DNA of 64,000 nt from Corythucha ciliata (lineage: Eukaryota > Arthropoda > Insecta > Hemiptera > Tingidae). The notes below the pieces were generated by a model, which was not told the DNA's origin, ran no database searches, and was given only the letters and a program-made list of their open reading frames with translations. Below, piece after piece: positions 1 through 11,482 of this stretch; position 1 is the stretch's first letter, and every line of letters begins with the position of its first letter. Position numbers and translations under genes: made by a program. Location of the stretch: positions 21,243,009-21,307,008 of the forward strand of contig CM075938.1 of NCBI GenBank assembly GCA_038030265.1. The letters run 5' to 3'.

Positions 1-479
1 ACTGGAACACATGAGCCATGATGAACACGTTTCAGTTCAGAACCTCTAAAACATCAAGATCACGGTCGGTTCGATTTTTCAATCACGTATCCAGGTGGCA
101 ATCGAAAATGCGGGCATCAAGGTAGTATTTGTCATTTCACATATGGAATCCACAAGCTTATATTGGAATCCGCAAATTAGTACATCCCGAGGAAAATCGC
201 TATTTCGCAGATGACATGGCTCGCACAGAGTCTTATGTCAACTGATAAAACATAGACAGTGGACGATCAACAGACTTTGCCCAACCAGTTCCATTGCACC
301 GTTTTCATGCGTTGGACAGAAGAACGTTCATGAATAAAAAACGAAGAATTGTCACGGCAAGTGGCTTGGAAGGGGGGGGGCGAGTAGCAGTTTTTTGACC
401 GAACAGTCGAGTTGTGGCTAATTTCCTGTTTCATGAGGGAAGGATTAATCGCAATTAATCTTGTTTTACTACGATCCCA
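1..479. other. No recognisable feature
   Basis: I see no gene, inverted repeat or array here. A G run lies near 372-380. Confidence 0.5.
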
Positions 480-720
480 ATATATTATCATTAAAAAAAA
501 ACTCATAGTTTTGGCTAACTTTTCATGTAGCCCGACCCATGATCGGAATCATTTGTTTAGCTCCGTTTCTAGTCATAATGTCATTAGTTTAGCCGACATT
601 TTTGTTTGTTTAGCCCGGCAAACACTTCAAACAACAAACAAACTTGGGTATGGCCAGGTTCACGCTCCCCGAATCATCAATGAAATCGTTTGTTATGCAA
701 CATATCTGGACGTTACTATG
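480..720. repeat. Dispersed AAACAAACG/GTTTGTTTAGC repeat
   Basis: ATCATTTGTTTAGC, GTTTGTTTAGCCC and AACAACAAACAAACTTGGG mark this family. Other copies lie at 1490-1640, 2870-3290, 53470-53930 and 54540-54680, in both orientations. A shared block around ACCCATGAACGGAATCGTTT suggests a common ancestral element. Class unknown. Confidence 0.65.
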
Positions 721-1489
721 TTTCCTATTTATTATGGTTGATATAGGGAACTCGAGATCAAGAACCAAAACAAGAACAGTAAAACAATTATTAGCCCGGT
801 GCACACGGTGCCAGTTTTCACCCAGGCAGGTTTCTACTCTTGGAAGCGTGCCTGCTGGCGTGCATGAAGTGTTCACATTGTGATCTTTTCTTGCTTGGCA
901 GCCACCCATCAACCATCTCCTTTATAGCCTTCTTCGGAATTTTTCTTCTAGGAGGTTACCCTCGCTCATAACCATTTTGATACTGTGTTTGATTTTTATA
1001 TCCTGCGTTAGCGTTTTTCCTATCTCGTTTTGGTTCTGTTTTCCATTTATTATTTTTTCGTACCTACGTACAAACTCGTGAAGGTTGTACAGGTATAGCC
1101 CTACTGGAAATAGAAACCTTCAGAGTCGAGCGACAACGTCGAGCCGTCTGATTGGCTGTTGGTAAAAACAGCCAGGCAGGTTGGCCAGAAAAATAGAACC
1201 GCTTCTATCTTCAGAAACAGGTACATCTCCCTCCGAGTGACGTCACTCTCATTGCACGGGTGCATGCGCCTTACCATTTCATGAAGCATCGATCGGGGCA
1301 GGAAAATAGGCACCGTGTGCACCGGGCTTGACTTTTACTGGCTGGGAGAACTTAACACACAACAGACAGACAACTCAGGGGACCAAACCAAACCATGAGA
1401 ATTATGACTTTCTTGGATACGCTCTAGCTCGAGCCTATTCGACGCTAACAAGTTTAGCGCTTCGAAACATTATTTTTTTCAGACAACAT
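721..1489. other. No recognisable feature
   Basis: Unique-looking sequence between two copies of the AAACAAACG family. Short open frames here show no domain or periodicity. Confidence 0.5.
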
Positions 1490-1806
1490 TGATCGGCTTG
1501 GCCAATGCACGTAACCCGAGCCATGAACGGAATCGTTTGTTTAGCGGCATGTCTGGGTGTAAACTCGTTTGTTTAGCCATTTATTGTGTTTGTTTAGACT
1601 TTTGAAACATAACTCTTTCAACAAAAAAAACATTACGGTAGATTTTACCACCGAGAGTAAAGCCGGCTTCACATGTGATCTGAAAAAAGCTCAGCTTTGA
1701 GCTGCATCCAATGAAATACATAATACGATGGGGAAGCGAGGTTCGATTTTTCAAAGGTTATTCGACTCATAACAAATAAGAAGGTTAGAACCCACCTCAC
1801 TGGACT

Positions 1807-2803
1807 CATGTCCATTTTGAATTCCTAGTTTTGTTCTTTTTTCCTCTAGTATGTTGTATAGAAATTGTCACTGTGAGTTTTTAGATTGTTTCACAGGGCA
1901 TTAATAAAGTGAATAACCCACAACTGTACTCCGGAGAATCTTTATTTTAAACGGTCGACCATGCGCGAGTTGTTGGACTTCTTTTCCGGATATTTCAACG
2001 TGCGCAAGTAGCTCCAATCCTCTTCCGGGAATCACGACAGAAGCCACCGGGAAATCCGTCACTCATGTTTTTTATGGACTACGTCATGTTTCTGAGTTCA
2101 AGATAACTTGTTTTTTACTGATGTGTTGTGAATTTTTGGGTATGTTTCTACAGGAATCGATCCTCTGATAGCAAAGAGAAATACAGGGCTAAGAAATCAC
2201 GAACGTTTATTTCACATAATAATCGCTCGCAAGCAAGAAACAAACTAATTCAGAAACATTATAAGTACCAGCACTGCGAATGAGAAGACCCTTGGTTCGA
2301 GCACAGCGAGAACTGCATGAGTGTGGCGACTTTTGTTTCGTAGTCCTCAAGAGACGGAGCGGCTCTTTCTGAACTCGTGACTGTCTCGCCCATGTAATAT
2401 TTTTCCTAGTATGTTGATGGAACGCGATCAGGGCCACTTATTTTAGAAAATAAACTCCAGAATACACTTGAAAACACGGCTACGTGCCACGAACGATTAC
2501 ATTTACAATAAAATCGTATGAATATCAAGTCGTCCACGCTTTAAAAACGAGAGTGTTGACGAGTTTGATTTAGTTTTTACCGAACAAATTCCCCGAAATA
2601 CCCCTTGTTCATTTTAACTCGGGCTCTTTTTTTTGTAATTTTGCATTAATCTCAGGGGGGGAGGTGAGCATTTTTGTTGATAACCTGACGGTGTAGAGGT
2701 AAATTCAAGGTTCTGAAGGTGTACTTTGGCGGCCATATTTGTGACAACCCTTCTACCCACCCCCAGCCCATTCAGGCTTTCTCCAGTTTTATTTACCTCT
2801 ATG
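1807..2803. repeat. Dispersed 1 kb repeat, copy 1
   Basis: This is the same repeat as at 27404-28414. Both copies start near a CCAYTTTGAATTYCTAG block and end at ACCTCTATG. No terminal inverted repeats, poly-A tail or target duplication is evident at either copy, so the element type is unknown. Confidence 0.85.
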
Positions 2804-2869
2804 GTTAACTCGGAGTTGAAAAAAAAAATGCGTCACAATTTATGTAAATGTTTGAGTTGGGTAACTCCA

Positions 2870-3290
2870 ACCCAGCTCTCGGTGGTGAAATCCGCCAAGA
2901 ACAAACAAACAATGTATATAGATAAACATGGGTAACCAACGAAAAATATGGCTGAACAATCATACACTTACGAATTTATGTCCAGATTTGCAGCTAAACA
3001 AACGATATCGTTAATGAGTCAGTTAGCGTTTAGCAAGCCGCATCCAAGTTTGTTTGTTGTTTGAAGTGCTTGAGGTTCTAAATAAACGAAAATGTTGGCT
3101 GAACAAACGATATTTAGGCTATAAATGGCGCTAAACATTACGATTCCGTTCATGGGTCGGGTTACGTGAAATTGGCCGCACCCATGTATTTTTTTTTTTT
3201 TTTTAATCTTGTTTCAAAATGCTAAACAGACGAAAATTTTGGCTAAACAAACGAATAGGTCTGTTTTCGCGGTTTTATGCGTTATGGGCC
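2870..3290. repeat. Dispersed AAACAAACG repeat
   Basis: This copy of the family at 480-720 has GCTAAACAAACGATAT, CAAGTTTGTTTGTTGTTTGA and GTTCATGGGTCGGGTTACGT. A poly-T run at 3189-3204 lies inside it. Confidence 0.65.
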
Positions 3291-3857
3291 GGGTCAGGTT
3301 CACCTGCATTGAAATTACTAGTTATCGTGTCGAAAAATTCACTGTTCTGGCTCAATTAACAGTCTCATTTATGGCTAAACTGTTATAGTTTCGTATCCAA
3401 TCAGCAATGCCTGAGGGTTAAGTTAAATCTTATACAGTTGAATATTTGGTTTCTCGCGTCTTAATTAAAGTTTTCCGTAGGTGAACTGGTCATTTTCTTT
3501 TCAAGAAGTTTGGAACTAAACTTTATGCTTTGGTCCCCTCGGTAGTCGGTGTTGTAACTGAGATAATTTAGCCCCACAAAATGAACTCGTCAATCGTAGA
3601 AACGAATAGTTCCTCATCTAGCCCCAACAAGTGCGTAGTCTTGATCTCAGGAAAAGATAGCTTCTCTAAGATTATTGGAAATTGAGTTTCCAGCAAGCCA
3701 AGACCCACAAAATTGAGTTGCTCAGGCCTGCAAAGATGTTTTGAACAATTAAAATCAAGAAATAAACTCTCTCTCTTTAACTCCCTCTTCAAGTGAGCAG
3801 ACTTGTGAGAGCAATAAAATACTCTTTTTAAGTCAAAATCGTTTCCTCAATCGTTAA

Positions 3858-3996
3858 GCCGCCTTCGCATGCAAGCTTTAAAAAGCCAAGCTGTGGGCTT
3901 CAACCAATCAGAGTGCTCCGCGCAATGTACTCGGAGCGCTCTGATTGGTTGATGCCCACAGCTCAGCTTTTTAAAGCTTATACATGTAAAAGCGCC
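3858..3996. mobile_element. 139 bp near-palindromic MITE, copy 1
   Basis: It is a near-complete palindrome. GCATGCAAGCTTTAAAAAGC at the left matches inverted GCTTTTTAAAGCTTATACAT at the right, and CAACCAATCAGAGTGCTCCG matches CGGAGCGCTCTGATTGGTTG. TTAA flanks both sides (3854-3857, 3997-4000). A second copy is at 35123-35246. Confidence 0.9.
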
Positions 3997-4224
3997 TTAA
4001 AAGTAACGTCGCTTCAACCCGAAAACCCCGAAAATAATCAACGCTCCACACATGATTATGGTTGGAATCGCCAAAAAAAAACTTCAAAGGGCTTTTCGTT
4101 TTTTATTTATAATTATGGTGTTACGAATAACTCTGGCCCCAAGATGCGGGAAATAGACGGCAATTGAGGGAGGATGTCTCTGAATACACCCTAAGAGCTT
4201 ATTTGATGAAGAGTTCATAATTAA

Positions 4225-4490
4225 GGTGGGGTTTCAGTCGAGTTTCCTCCCAGTCACCCCCTCACCTAAATTTCGCACAAAATCACTTTGGAGTTCGAGT
4301 GTGTTTTTAAGGTAATTTCAGGGATGAAATTTGGAAAAGCAAGATCTAACGTCACTGTAGAACTTTCCTGAAGATAAAAATTAGACTTTGAAATTTAATA
4401 TTGGTGAAGAAATGGAGCCAAAATTCATGTGCGAAGTTTAGGCGAGGGTTTGCTGGGAAGGGGTCGAGGAAACCCGACTGAAACCCCGGC
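4225..4490. mobile_element. 266 bp TTAA-flanked MITE, left of an adjacent pair
   Basis: The ends GGTGGGGTTTCAGTCGAGTT and GACTGAAACCCCGGC are inverted copies, with further inner pairing (CACCTAAATTTCGCAC with GTGCGAAGTTTAGGCG). TTAA lies at 4221-4224 and 4491-4494; the second TTAA is shared with the next element. Confidence 0.85.
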
Positions 4491-4494
4491 TTAA

Positions 4495-4887
4495 GGGGGA
4501 GTTGTACATGTGTTTCCTCGACCCCCCTCCAATCATACCTCGCCTACTCCGCGTTACGGAAATTACCGCCGTATTTCTGCACCAATCGTGAACTTCGAGG
4601 GCTCATTTAAATCTTCAGGAAATTCCGCACAAGCGTACGATCTTGCTTTCCTAAAAAAGTCGTCGAAAAAGTTTGAATTTTCAAGGTAAAAGTTTGTGTG
4701 CGTTTTACAGTTATTTTAGGGATGAAATATGAAAAAGGAAGATCGTACGCTTGTGCGGAATTTCCTGAAGATTTAATGAGCCCTTGAAGTCCACGATTGG
4801 TGCAGATATACGGCGGTAATTTCCGTAACGCAGAGTAGGCGAGGTAAGATTGGAGGGGGGTCGAGGAATCACATGTACAACTCCCCC
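4495..4887. mobile_element. 393 bp TTAA-flanked MITE, right of an adjacent pair
   Basis: The ends GGGGGAGTTGTACATGTG and CACATGTACAACTCCCCC are inverted copies. The arms pair almost continuously for about 170 bp, including TACGGAAATTACCGCCGTAT and GCACAAGCGTACGATC. TTAA lies at 4491-4494 and 4888-4891. The unpaired centre is only about 60 bp. Confidence 0.9.
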
Positions 4888-4889
4888 TT

Positions 4890-5570
4890 AAGGGTTGATG
4901 ATTGAAGGATGTTTTGGATTGACGATTAGGGTTGATTTAATACTTACAATGAATTATTGAATATTGACGATTGAAAGAGCATTGCTGTTTAAAGGAGGGT
5001 TGATGATTGAAGAAGGTTCCTATGAGGTTGGCCTCACCATCAAGGTAATTAATATCTTAATAAATTTAATTAATATTTAGATTTATACCGGACAACATCC
5101 TAAAAAATTTTAATGATAGAAATATCAACTTCTTTGAGTGCATTTGAGGTGCCACTTGAGTTTCCAGAAATAATGTCTATCTGGTATGGTTCTCACTCTG
5201 TTATCACTCACTGGTAGCCTTATTGGTAAAGGCGCCGGACTAGTGATCAGGAGTTTGCGGGATCGAACTCTACCCGGGGTGTCATGTTTTCTGGAAAGTC
5301 AAAATCAGAAGTGGACTACTCCACTCTACTCATGTCTCGGGTAATTAACATCTTTATAAATTTAATTAATATTGAAGGTTGCTGTTTCGGATTCATCGTT
5401 TAGGACTGATTTTTAAAGACGGATCTTTGAGGATTGATGATTGCCGGCTTAGTCGTTGAGGACTAAGGGTCGATAATCGATGATCAAAGACTGATGATGG
5501 GGGATGAAGGATTTCGGATCAGGCATTCTTTGGGGATTAAGGACTTTGGAGTTGATGATTGATAGTTCCC
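4890..5570. repeat. Decayed tandem array of GGATTGATGATTGA-like units, split by a SINE-like insertion
   Basis: The stretches 4890-5035 and 5375-5570 consist of degenerate repeats of GGNTTGATGATTGAAGG with a period near 14-18 bp. The segment between them (5036-5376) is unrelated and contains the tRNA-like SINE, so the array predates that insertion. Confidence 0.6.
5195..5376 (+). mobile_element. tRNA-derived SINE-like element
   Basis: TAGCCTTATTGGT fits an RNA polymerase III A box and GGATCGAACTC fits a B box. Between them, CCGGA-CTAGTGA-TCAGG resembles an anticodon arm (AGT, Thr). The acceptor stem is not convincing, so this is a tRNA-derived retroposon and not a working tRNA. An AT-rich tail of about 36 bp (TAAATTTAATTAATATT) ends it at 5373, and a near copy of that tail lies upstream at 5042-5080. 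Confidence 0.6.
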
Positions 5571-5579
5571 GAATGCGTG

Positions 5580-6240
5580 ACGGATGGCGTGGATGCGCGA
5601 AAACGGTTTTTTAATGAAGCAACCGCGCGAAATTCGAATTCCAGCATCACAAGTCCACGAAATTGTGGTTTTAGGGATGAAGGGAGGAGGGGGAGAAAAA
5701 TGGATGAAAATTGTTTTTAAAGGCCAGAAACCGAGAAATAGGTTTTTCAGTAAGCCAGACCTGGGGCCTTATTCCGAACAGTCGTGAAAACATGCCGCAA
5801 GCGGGATCCAAGAACTCCGAATAAGAAATAACATTATCCCGCCATAGCAACCACACTTGCGGCATTTTTCCCGACGATTCTGAATAGGGCCCCTGCACAA
5901 AGTCGTATTTTTTTTTTTTTTTTTTTCATTTCCCGCGAAATTAATTTTTCAGCCGAAAAATCAGCGAAACTGTTTATTTAGTGAGCCAGACCCGTGAAAA
6001 TTGTTCTTTAACGAGCAAACCCCACGAAATTGGCATTTTAATGGGGCAGACAATGGGGACAGTGGGACTAATGGGTCAAAGAAGCACTTTCGGTTTGCCA
6101 CTTCAACTTGGTGTAGGGTGAAGCAAACAGAAATTGTTCCTCCAGAAACTCGTAATACGGTCTGTAAAACACCTCGCCGCCCAGAAACTCACTGTACAGG
6201 CTGAAAGAAGTCCGAAACTGAAATTTGCCCACTAAAACTT
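5580..6240 (-). repeat. Decayed 30 bp-family array
   Basis: Repeated CGCGAAATT/CACGAAATT cores are spaced by TTTTTnATGAGCCAGACC-like linkers, the reverse complement of the units at 12335-12530. It is interrupted by the MITE at 5763-5893. Confidence 0.6.
5763..5893. mobile_element. 131 bp MITE with GGGGCC ends
   Basis: The ends GGGGCCTTATTCCGAACAGT and GATTCTGAATAGGGCCCC are inverted, and pairing continues through ATGCCGCAAG/CTTGCGGCAT. The target duplication is unclear. It sits inside a decayed 30 bp-family array (5580-6240). Confidence 0.8.
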
Positions 6241-9059
6241 CTAATTTTTATACCCCTAGAATACATCCATCAAGAGGCTCCAGGGACAACCGGCAGACTG
6301 CCTGTGAGGCAGTCTCCGTCAGATTTTTTCCAGATATTTGCCCAGTTTACTTTTGGTGATCGGTTGACACCTCCACACCATAAGATCATGACAAACAAAA
6401 CATTCTCGTTAATTTTCTGTAACGATAAAATTGTGCTCGAAGATCTACACGACAAAATTCTTCAACGCAGCAATTCATATCACTCTTCTAATTTTCACAC
6501 CCGCGATTATAAATACTGTGGAGAGATAGAGAGAGCGAGGCCTCGTGGCGCTCTTTAACTCCTTCTTCGGGGCTCATCACATAAAAACCCGATAACTCAT
6601 GTTAATGTTGTTAAATGGAGATGATATTGTTGGTGGGGTGGGGGCGAGGGTATTCAAGAATGACTATCAGCGGGGAGGGGGTTGTTATAAACATGTCTGT
6701 AAAGGCGGTAAAACTGGCCGGATCTGGCTGGCTGGCCCGAGGGGCCGGCTTTGACTTCAAGAATAAAAAAAATCTTCTCGGATATTTTTTTTCATTTTTG
6801 TAAGCGGGGAAAAATTAAAAGAAACTGGATTAAGGAGTGGGGGGGGGCTGCCCCTTCGACATCAATTTCCGTTTTATAATTAATACAATTCTCGATCACC
6901 CCGCGAACCTTTACAGTAGCCCCGGCGTTTTTAGATTGCTTCAGTTCGATCAGGAGGGGGGGGGGAGCGGAGGTCTGGACAGAAGGTCAAAATGATGAAG
7001 TTCGAAATGAAATCTTACGGTACTTGCTTCCATTTTTGCCTTATTTATGTTTTCTAATATCTTTTAGCCGCTGCCAGAAATAACTTGCTGCTTGAGATGT
7101 AATTTTTGTAATTGGAAAAATAATTTTGAACTACAAAAATAATTCACCCGGCTAGTGATTTATTTCGAAAACGACTACAATTTAATGGTTTTTGGTGAAA
7201 TACGAGAAGCGAAACTTTACAGTTGAGGAGATCCTGTTTTTAAATTGTAGGAGTAGGTACATGAAAAAAATAAAAAATAAAAATTAATGGGAAAAAATCG
7301 TTGCATGATTACCAGCATCCGGTTCTCTAAGCAAAGAAACAATAAAATTTGGAGTCGATTCGCCTCGGACAACACATGCTATGCACAGAAAAGCTTGGAA
7401 AAAAAATTAATAATTCGAAGCCGCGGCTTGCGTGTTTTTTCATGGATGTCGTGGTGGGGACAGAAGTGGAAGGGTCACCTTCTGTTTAAGCCATCAACAT
7501 TAGAGGGGAGGACACGTCTAATGATGATATTTCCGTTCGAAACAAATGAGGCTATCATCGTCCTTTTAAAAACATTTTTACAATGACGCGAAACAAGAGT
7601 CACAAGAAGGACAATTTTCAGCATGACAACTTGTTAAAAAAAAAAAGTCGAAGTAAAAGGAAGCGTGTGCAGTAAAATACTGTGTATTCCATTAAACGAG
7701 GGTCTTGCTTCCTGTAATTTCTCGTCGATTTATGTAAATTGAGCGTTCAATGGTTTTTCGATCGCTTAAGGCCGTCCCAATTTTAACAATTTTGAAACTT
7801 GGGAAGGGCAAGGAATAACGTCTCTCTGACGTTTTATTTTGGCATGTGCCGCGCAGCGTGAGTTTCAATGATTTTTAACACACACACACAAAATGAAAGA
7901 AACAACTGGCTCGTAAGCTTGATTTTTATTCTCTCGACCACTTAAATATTTTAAAAGCTCGAGAACAGGAACAGTTAACGGCGGAGTGGGGGAATCACGG
8001 CAGAAAATGATTCAAAAAGGGGAAAGATGAGTGTCCAGTCTGAAGAGAAGGTCAGGTATACATTGGATATGATCGCATATTACACCGCTTGAAAGGATTA
8101 TTGATGTACATCGTTTTCAAGCCAAATAACCTCCCAACCCCTCCTCCTAACCATCAATATCGTCATCTTTGGGTCGAGCGAGAGTGTGTAGAGGCTTTGA
8201 AATCATATGCAAACGACCCACGGGTTCGGGGTTGTCTTCCACACCTGCTCCATAACCAACCCTGAAATACTGACTCCCCCCCCCCCTTCCACAAGACCAT
8301 TAAAAGCCTTCTCATTCCAAGCCACCAAGAAAGGATCGTTTATAATATTTTTCGTCAGCATATTTAGAGCTTCCGTCTGAGTGGCGTTAAAAACCTACAA
8401 AAAAACGTCCATCCCTTTAAGCTTCCTCAGTGAATAAATAAAAGAACGAGAGATGCGATTCCTCCGCGACGCTCATTGTGACTCGAGCTGTAAACTAAGT
8501 GAAATACTGCGCGAGTTGGCTCGAATATTATAATCTCGAGACTCATTTTTTTCATCCATCACACACACACACACAAAATGAGTGAGTGGGGGGGGGAGAT
8601 GAATGAAGATCAGTGAGAAGGGCAATTTGAATACAAAAACATGGAAGTGAAAAGCCATAGACTTGAGGGCTGTTGACTGTTGACAGGGTTTATGACAAAG
8701 TGGTGCTGAAGGTATTGAAATGACTCAGCTTGACACCAAAGTCAATAATACGAGCACTACAACTGTGTCAAAAATGAACTATTCGCGTGTTCTATACGAC
8801 CCACCACTGCGAGGGTGAAGGATGACATCAGCGCCTCTGAAAGCGGCCTAAAATGACCGTTTTGCCTAGTCGTTGATGGCTTTGGTAAATTTTCAGCATA
8901 CTAGATTGAGCCAGACACCTCTGACCGACTGGCGGCCCGAAAGTTTCGATACAATTTGTGGGGGGGGGGGGCACCCGGAAAACGTGCCAAAGTGGCCAAT
9001 CCCGCTGGAATCTCAAGAGCACCCAAACGACGGTTAAAATTGATTCGATCATAAGATAC
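6241..9059. other. Intergenic, no recognisable gene
   Basis: AT-rich sequence with G or C runs (6840, 6955-6964, 8276, 8588, 8961) and short CA repeats near 7880 and 8564. Short open frames show no domain or homology that I recognise. Confidence 0.5.
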
Positions 9060-9190
9060 ACGCGCTGTAAGAATTGAGAAAAAACAGCGCTTTTCGCGTT
9101 TTTTGGAGTCAATTCGCGGCTAAAATTTGACGAATAGCGCTTATTCGCGGTTTCTAGAGGTCAGTGAAAGGCTAAAATTATTGACAGAAA
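9060..9190 (-). repeat. Short 50 bp-family array
   Basis: CAATTCGCGGCTAAAATTTG and AGCGCTTATTCGCGGTTTCT are reverse-strand units of the family described at 9700-11480. Confidence 0.6.
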
Positions 9191-9699
9191 GCATGTTTGT
9201 GTTTGTGGACAGTGAAAATAACGTCAAAGCGTACAGTTCACGTTACGATAGTTGAACGGCTTGGATCGAATGAGGACCTATACAGAGATTCACCTCTTCC
9301 ATCCATAATAATACAAATCCAAACCCCCACCAACGGGCCTTTGATAACGCACAAAAAGACGCGAATAATACTCAACTCCCTTGTCAAAGCTTTGAAATTC
9401 ACGATTTGGTTCATTATAGACGATGGGAAAACTCCAAAATCCTTACGTGTCTCCCCCAGTTTTTCCCCCTATAGAAGAGCCTCATCAGAAGCTACTCAGG
9501 ATGGCAACGAAATGAAACAGCAAAAAGGGTGGTGACTGGGGTGATTGTACGGATATTCGGGTATCCCGCCAGTGTATAGATAGTCTACACTTGTAGAAAC
9601 GAATCAGTAAAAACTGCCGCAGTCGAAACAGCGGTATATCTGCTCAAGAACTAGATTCTCTACAAAAACTCAATAATCAACTGAAAACCTCGAAATCTC

Positions 9700-11480
9700 A
9701 AGTTTGGGCCTTTACGCACAGCACGTGCAGAAAACTGCAAATGTAGCCTAAGTAAGCGCGCTATATGCCCAACATTACCGCACTGCACTCTCAAAATTCT
9801 AATATTGGGGTCAAAAAAATTACTTCTAAGCCTGGGCCTGGGCGTATGCTATTCGGAATCAAGCGGCCTGTCTCAATTTTTGCTTCAAAGTGTTCTCCAG
9901 AATCCGCGAGTTAGCGGTATTTGTCGTTTTACGGTCGAATCAACGGTTTTTTTTTTATAGCCGCGAAGTGGCGTCCAGAGACGATACACTGAGCTTTTTT
10001 TAATACTGATTTTCTCGGTTTCTTGCGTTTCGTCTCAATTTTAGTTTAGCCTTCAAGTCGCCTCTATGTAGAGACCGCTGCATTCGACCTCTTTTGAATT
10101 TAAGCCACGAAATGTCCCCTTAAACCGCGAATCACCGTTTTTCTCATCAATGCTTTCTGTAGAGAACCTATAGTTAAAAACTTGTTCTGACAATATCCGC
10201 CATATGTAATCCTTGATGGGCTGGTGAGCGTATAACCTACACGGTAGATATAAAATCTATTTGATTCGCATATGGAGGGTGGGGAGGACCATAGATGGCG
10301 ACTGTCAGTACTCGTAGGAACTTATAGAGCCTTACTTTCTGTAGACTTTATCGCCTTTAGCCGCAGATTGGCTTCCTGGGAGCCATGACAGGCTTTCAGA
10401 AATCACGAAATAGGAAAGTCCCGAATATTTTACGTTCCGTCTCCAATTACCCACAAAACTGGCCTCATCAAAACACGCAAAATAACACTTTTTGCTCATT
10501 TTACCCACAAATTTGTTGTCCAGTAACCACGAATCAGCGCATTTTGTCAATTTTAGAGTGAAGTGCATGCAGAAACCACATTTATTTGGGACTTGTTTCC
10601 TAATGAAAACCGCGAATATGACTCCAAAAACAATTTTCTCGCGTTTTGTCTCAGATATAGCCCCGGAGTCACCTCCAGGAACTATGCATGAGTGCTTTTT
10701 CTCAGTTTTAACAGTAAAATTACCCTAAAAAATTGCACGTTTAGCGGTTATTGGCCGTGTTATAGCCTAGAAATTCAATCTGGAAACAGCCATTTAGCAC
10801 TTCTTGTCCATTTCAGCCGCGAGACCATACATTGGTCCATATTTTTAATTTAAGTCACGAAATGGCAGAGTACACAGGAAATTAGCAAATTTTCTCGCGT
10901 ATTTTGGTTTTTTCTCAATTTTAGCTCTGGAGACTTCCTGAGGATCCACGAATTAGCGATTTTGAACAATCGGAACGGTGAACTTGGCCTTAGAACAGGA
11001 CTTTAACCCTTTTTGATCCTTTTAGACCTGTACCTACGGAGCTCCTGAAACATCTAACCAACGGTTTTTGTACATTTTAGCCACAAAGTTGGGTCCAGAG
11101 GCCACGAAAAGGAGTTATTATTGGTTCCTGCACTGCAAGCTAGCGCATTTTCTCAATTTCTGACACTGAGTGGGATACAGATCAGCACACTAACAATTTT
11201 TTGCCAATTTGCCTAATTTAAACCAGGAAATGCATCCAGGTCAGGCCAATTTTCTCGTGTGTTTTGCGTTCTGTTTCCAGTCTCTGAAGTCACCTCCTGG
11301 GACTGTTTTCTCAATTGTAGCGGGGATCCCGCCCCAAAAAATCATTTATTAGCACTTTTTGGTCAAATATTGGCGTGAACATGACACCATCATTATCATC
11401 GAATTCATGCTATTTCCCATCAACTTCAGCCGCGGGCTGGCCTTTTCGTCAACTTCAGCCACGATTGTGCATCTTAAAAC
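9700..11480 (+). repeat. Decayed 50 bp-family tandem array
   Basis: This is a long run of degenerate units built from GAATTAGCGCTTTTTGTCAA, TTTTAGCCGCGAATTTG and CCTCCAGGAACC, roughly 50 bp apart. No two units are identical, so the array is old. Its right end is cut by the foldback element at 11483, and it resumes at 12770. No coding content. Confidence 0.75.
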
Positions 11481-11482
11481 AA

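Noticed and set aside
2207..2437. Conserved small protein in the 1 kb dispersed repeat (also 27809-28051)
   Set aside because: Differences between the copies are mainly amino-acid-changing (about four silent against more than ten replacing), so there is no sign of selection on the protein.
5218..5275. Functional tRNA-Thr gene
   Set aside because: The A and B boxes and an anticodon-like arm are present, but the acceptor stem does not pair and the segment continues into a SINE-like body with an AT-rich tail.
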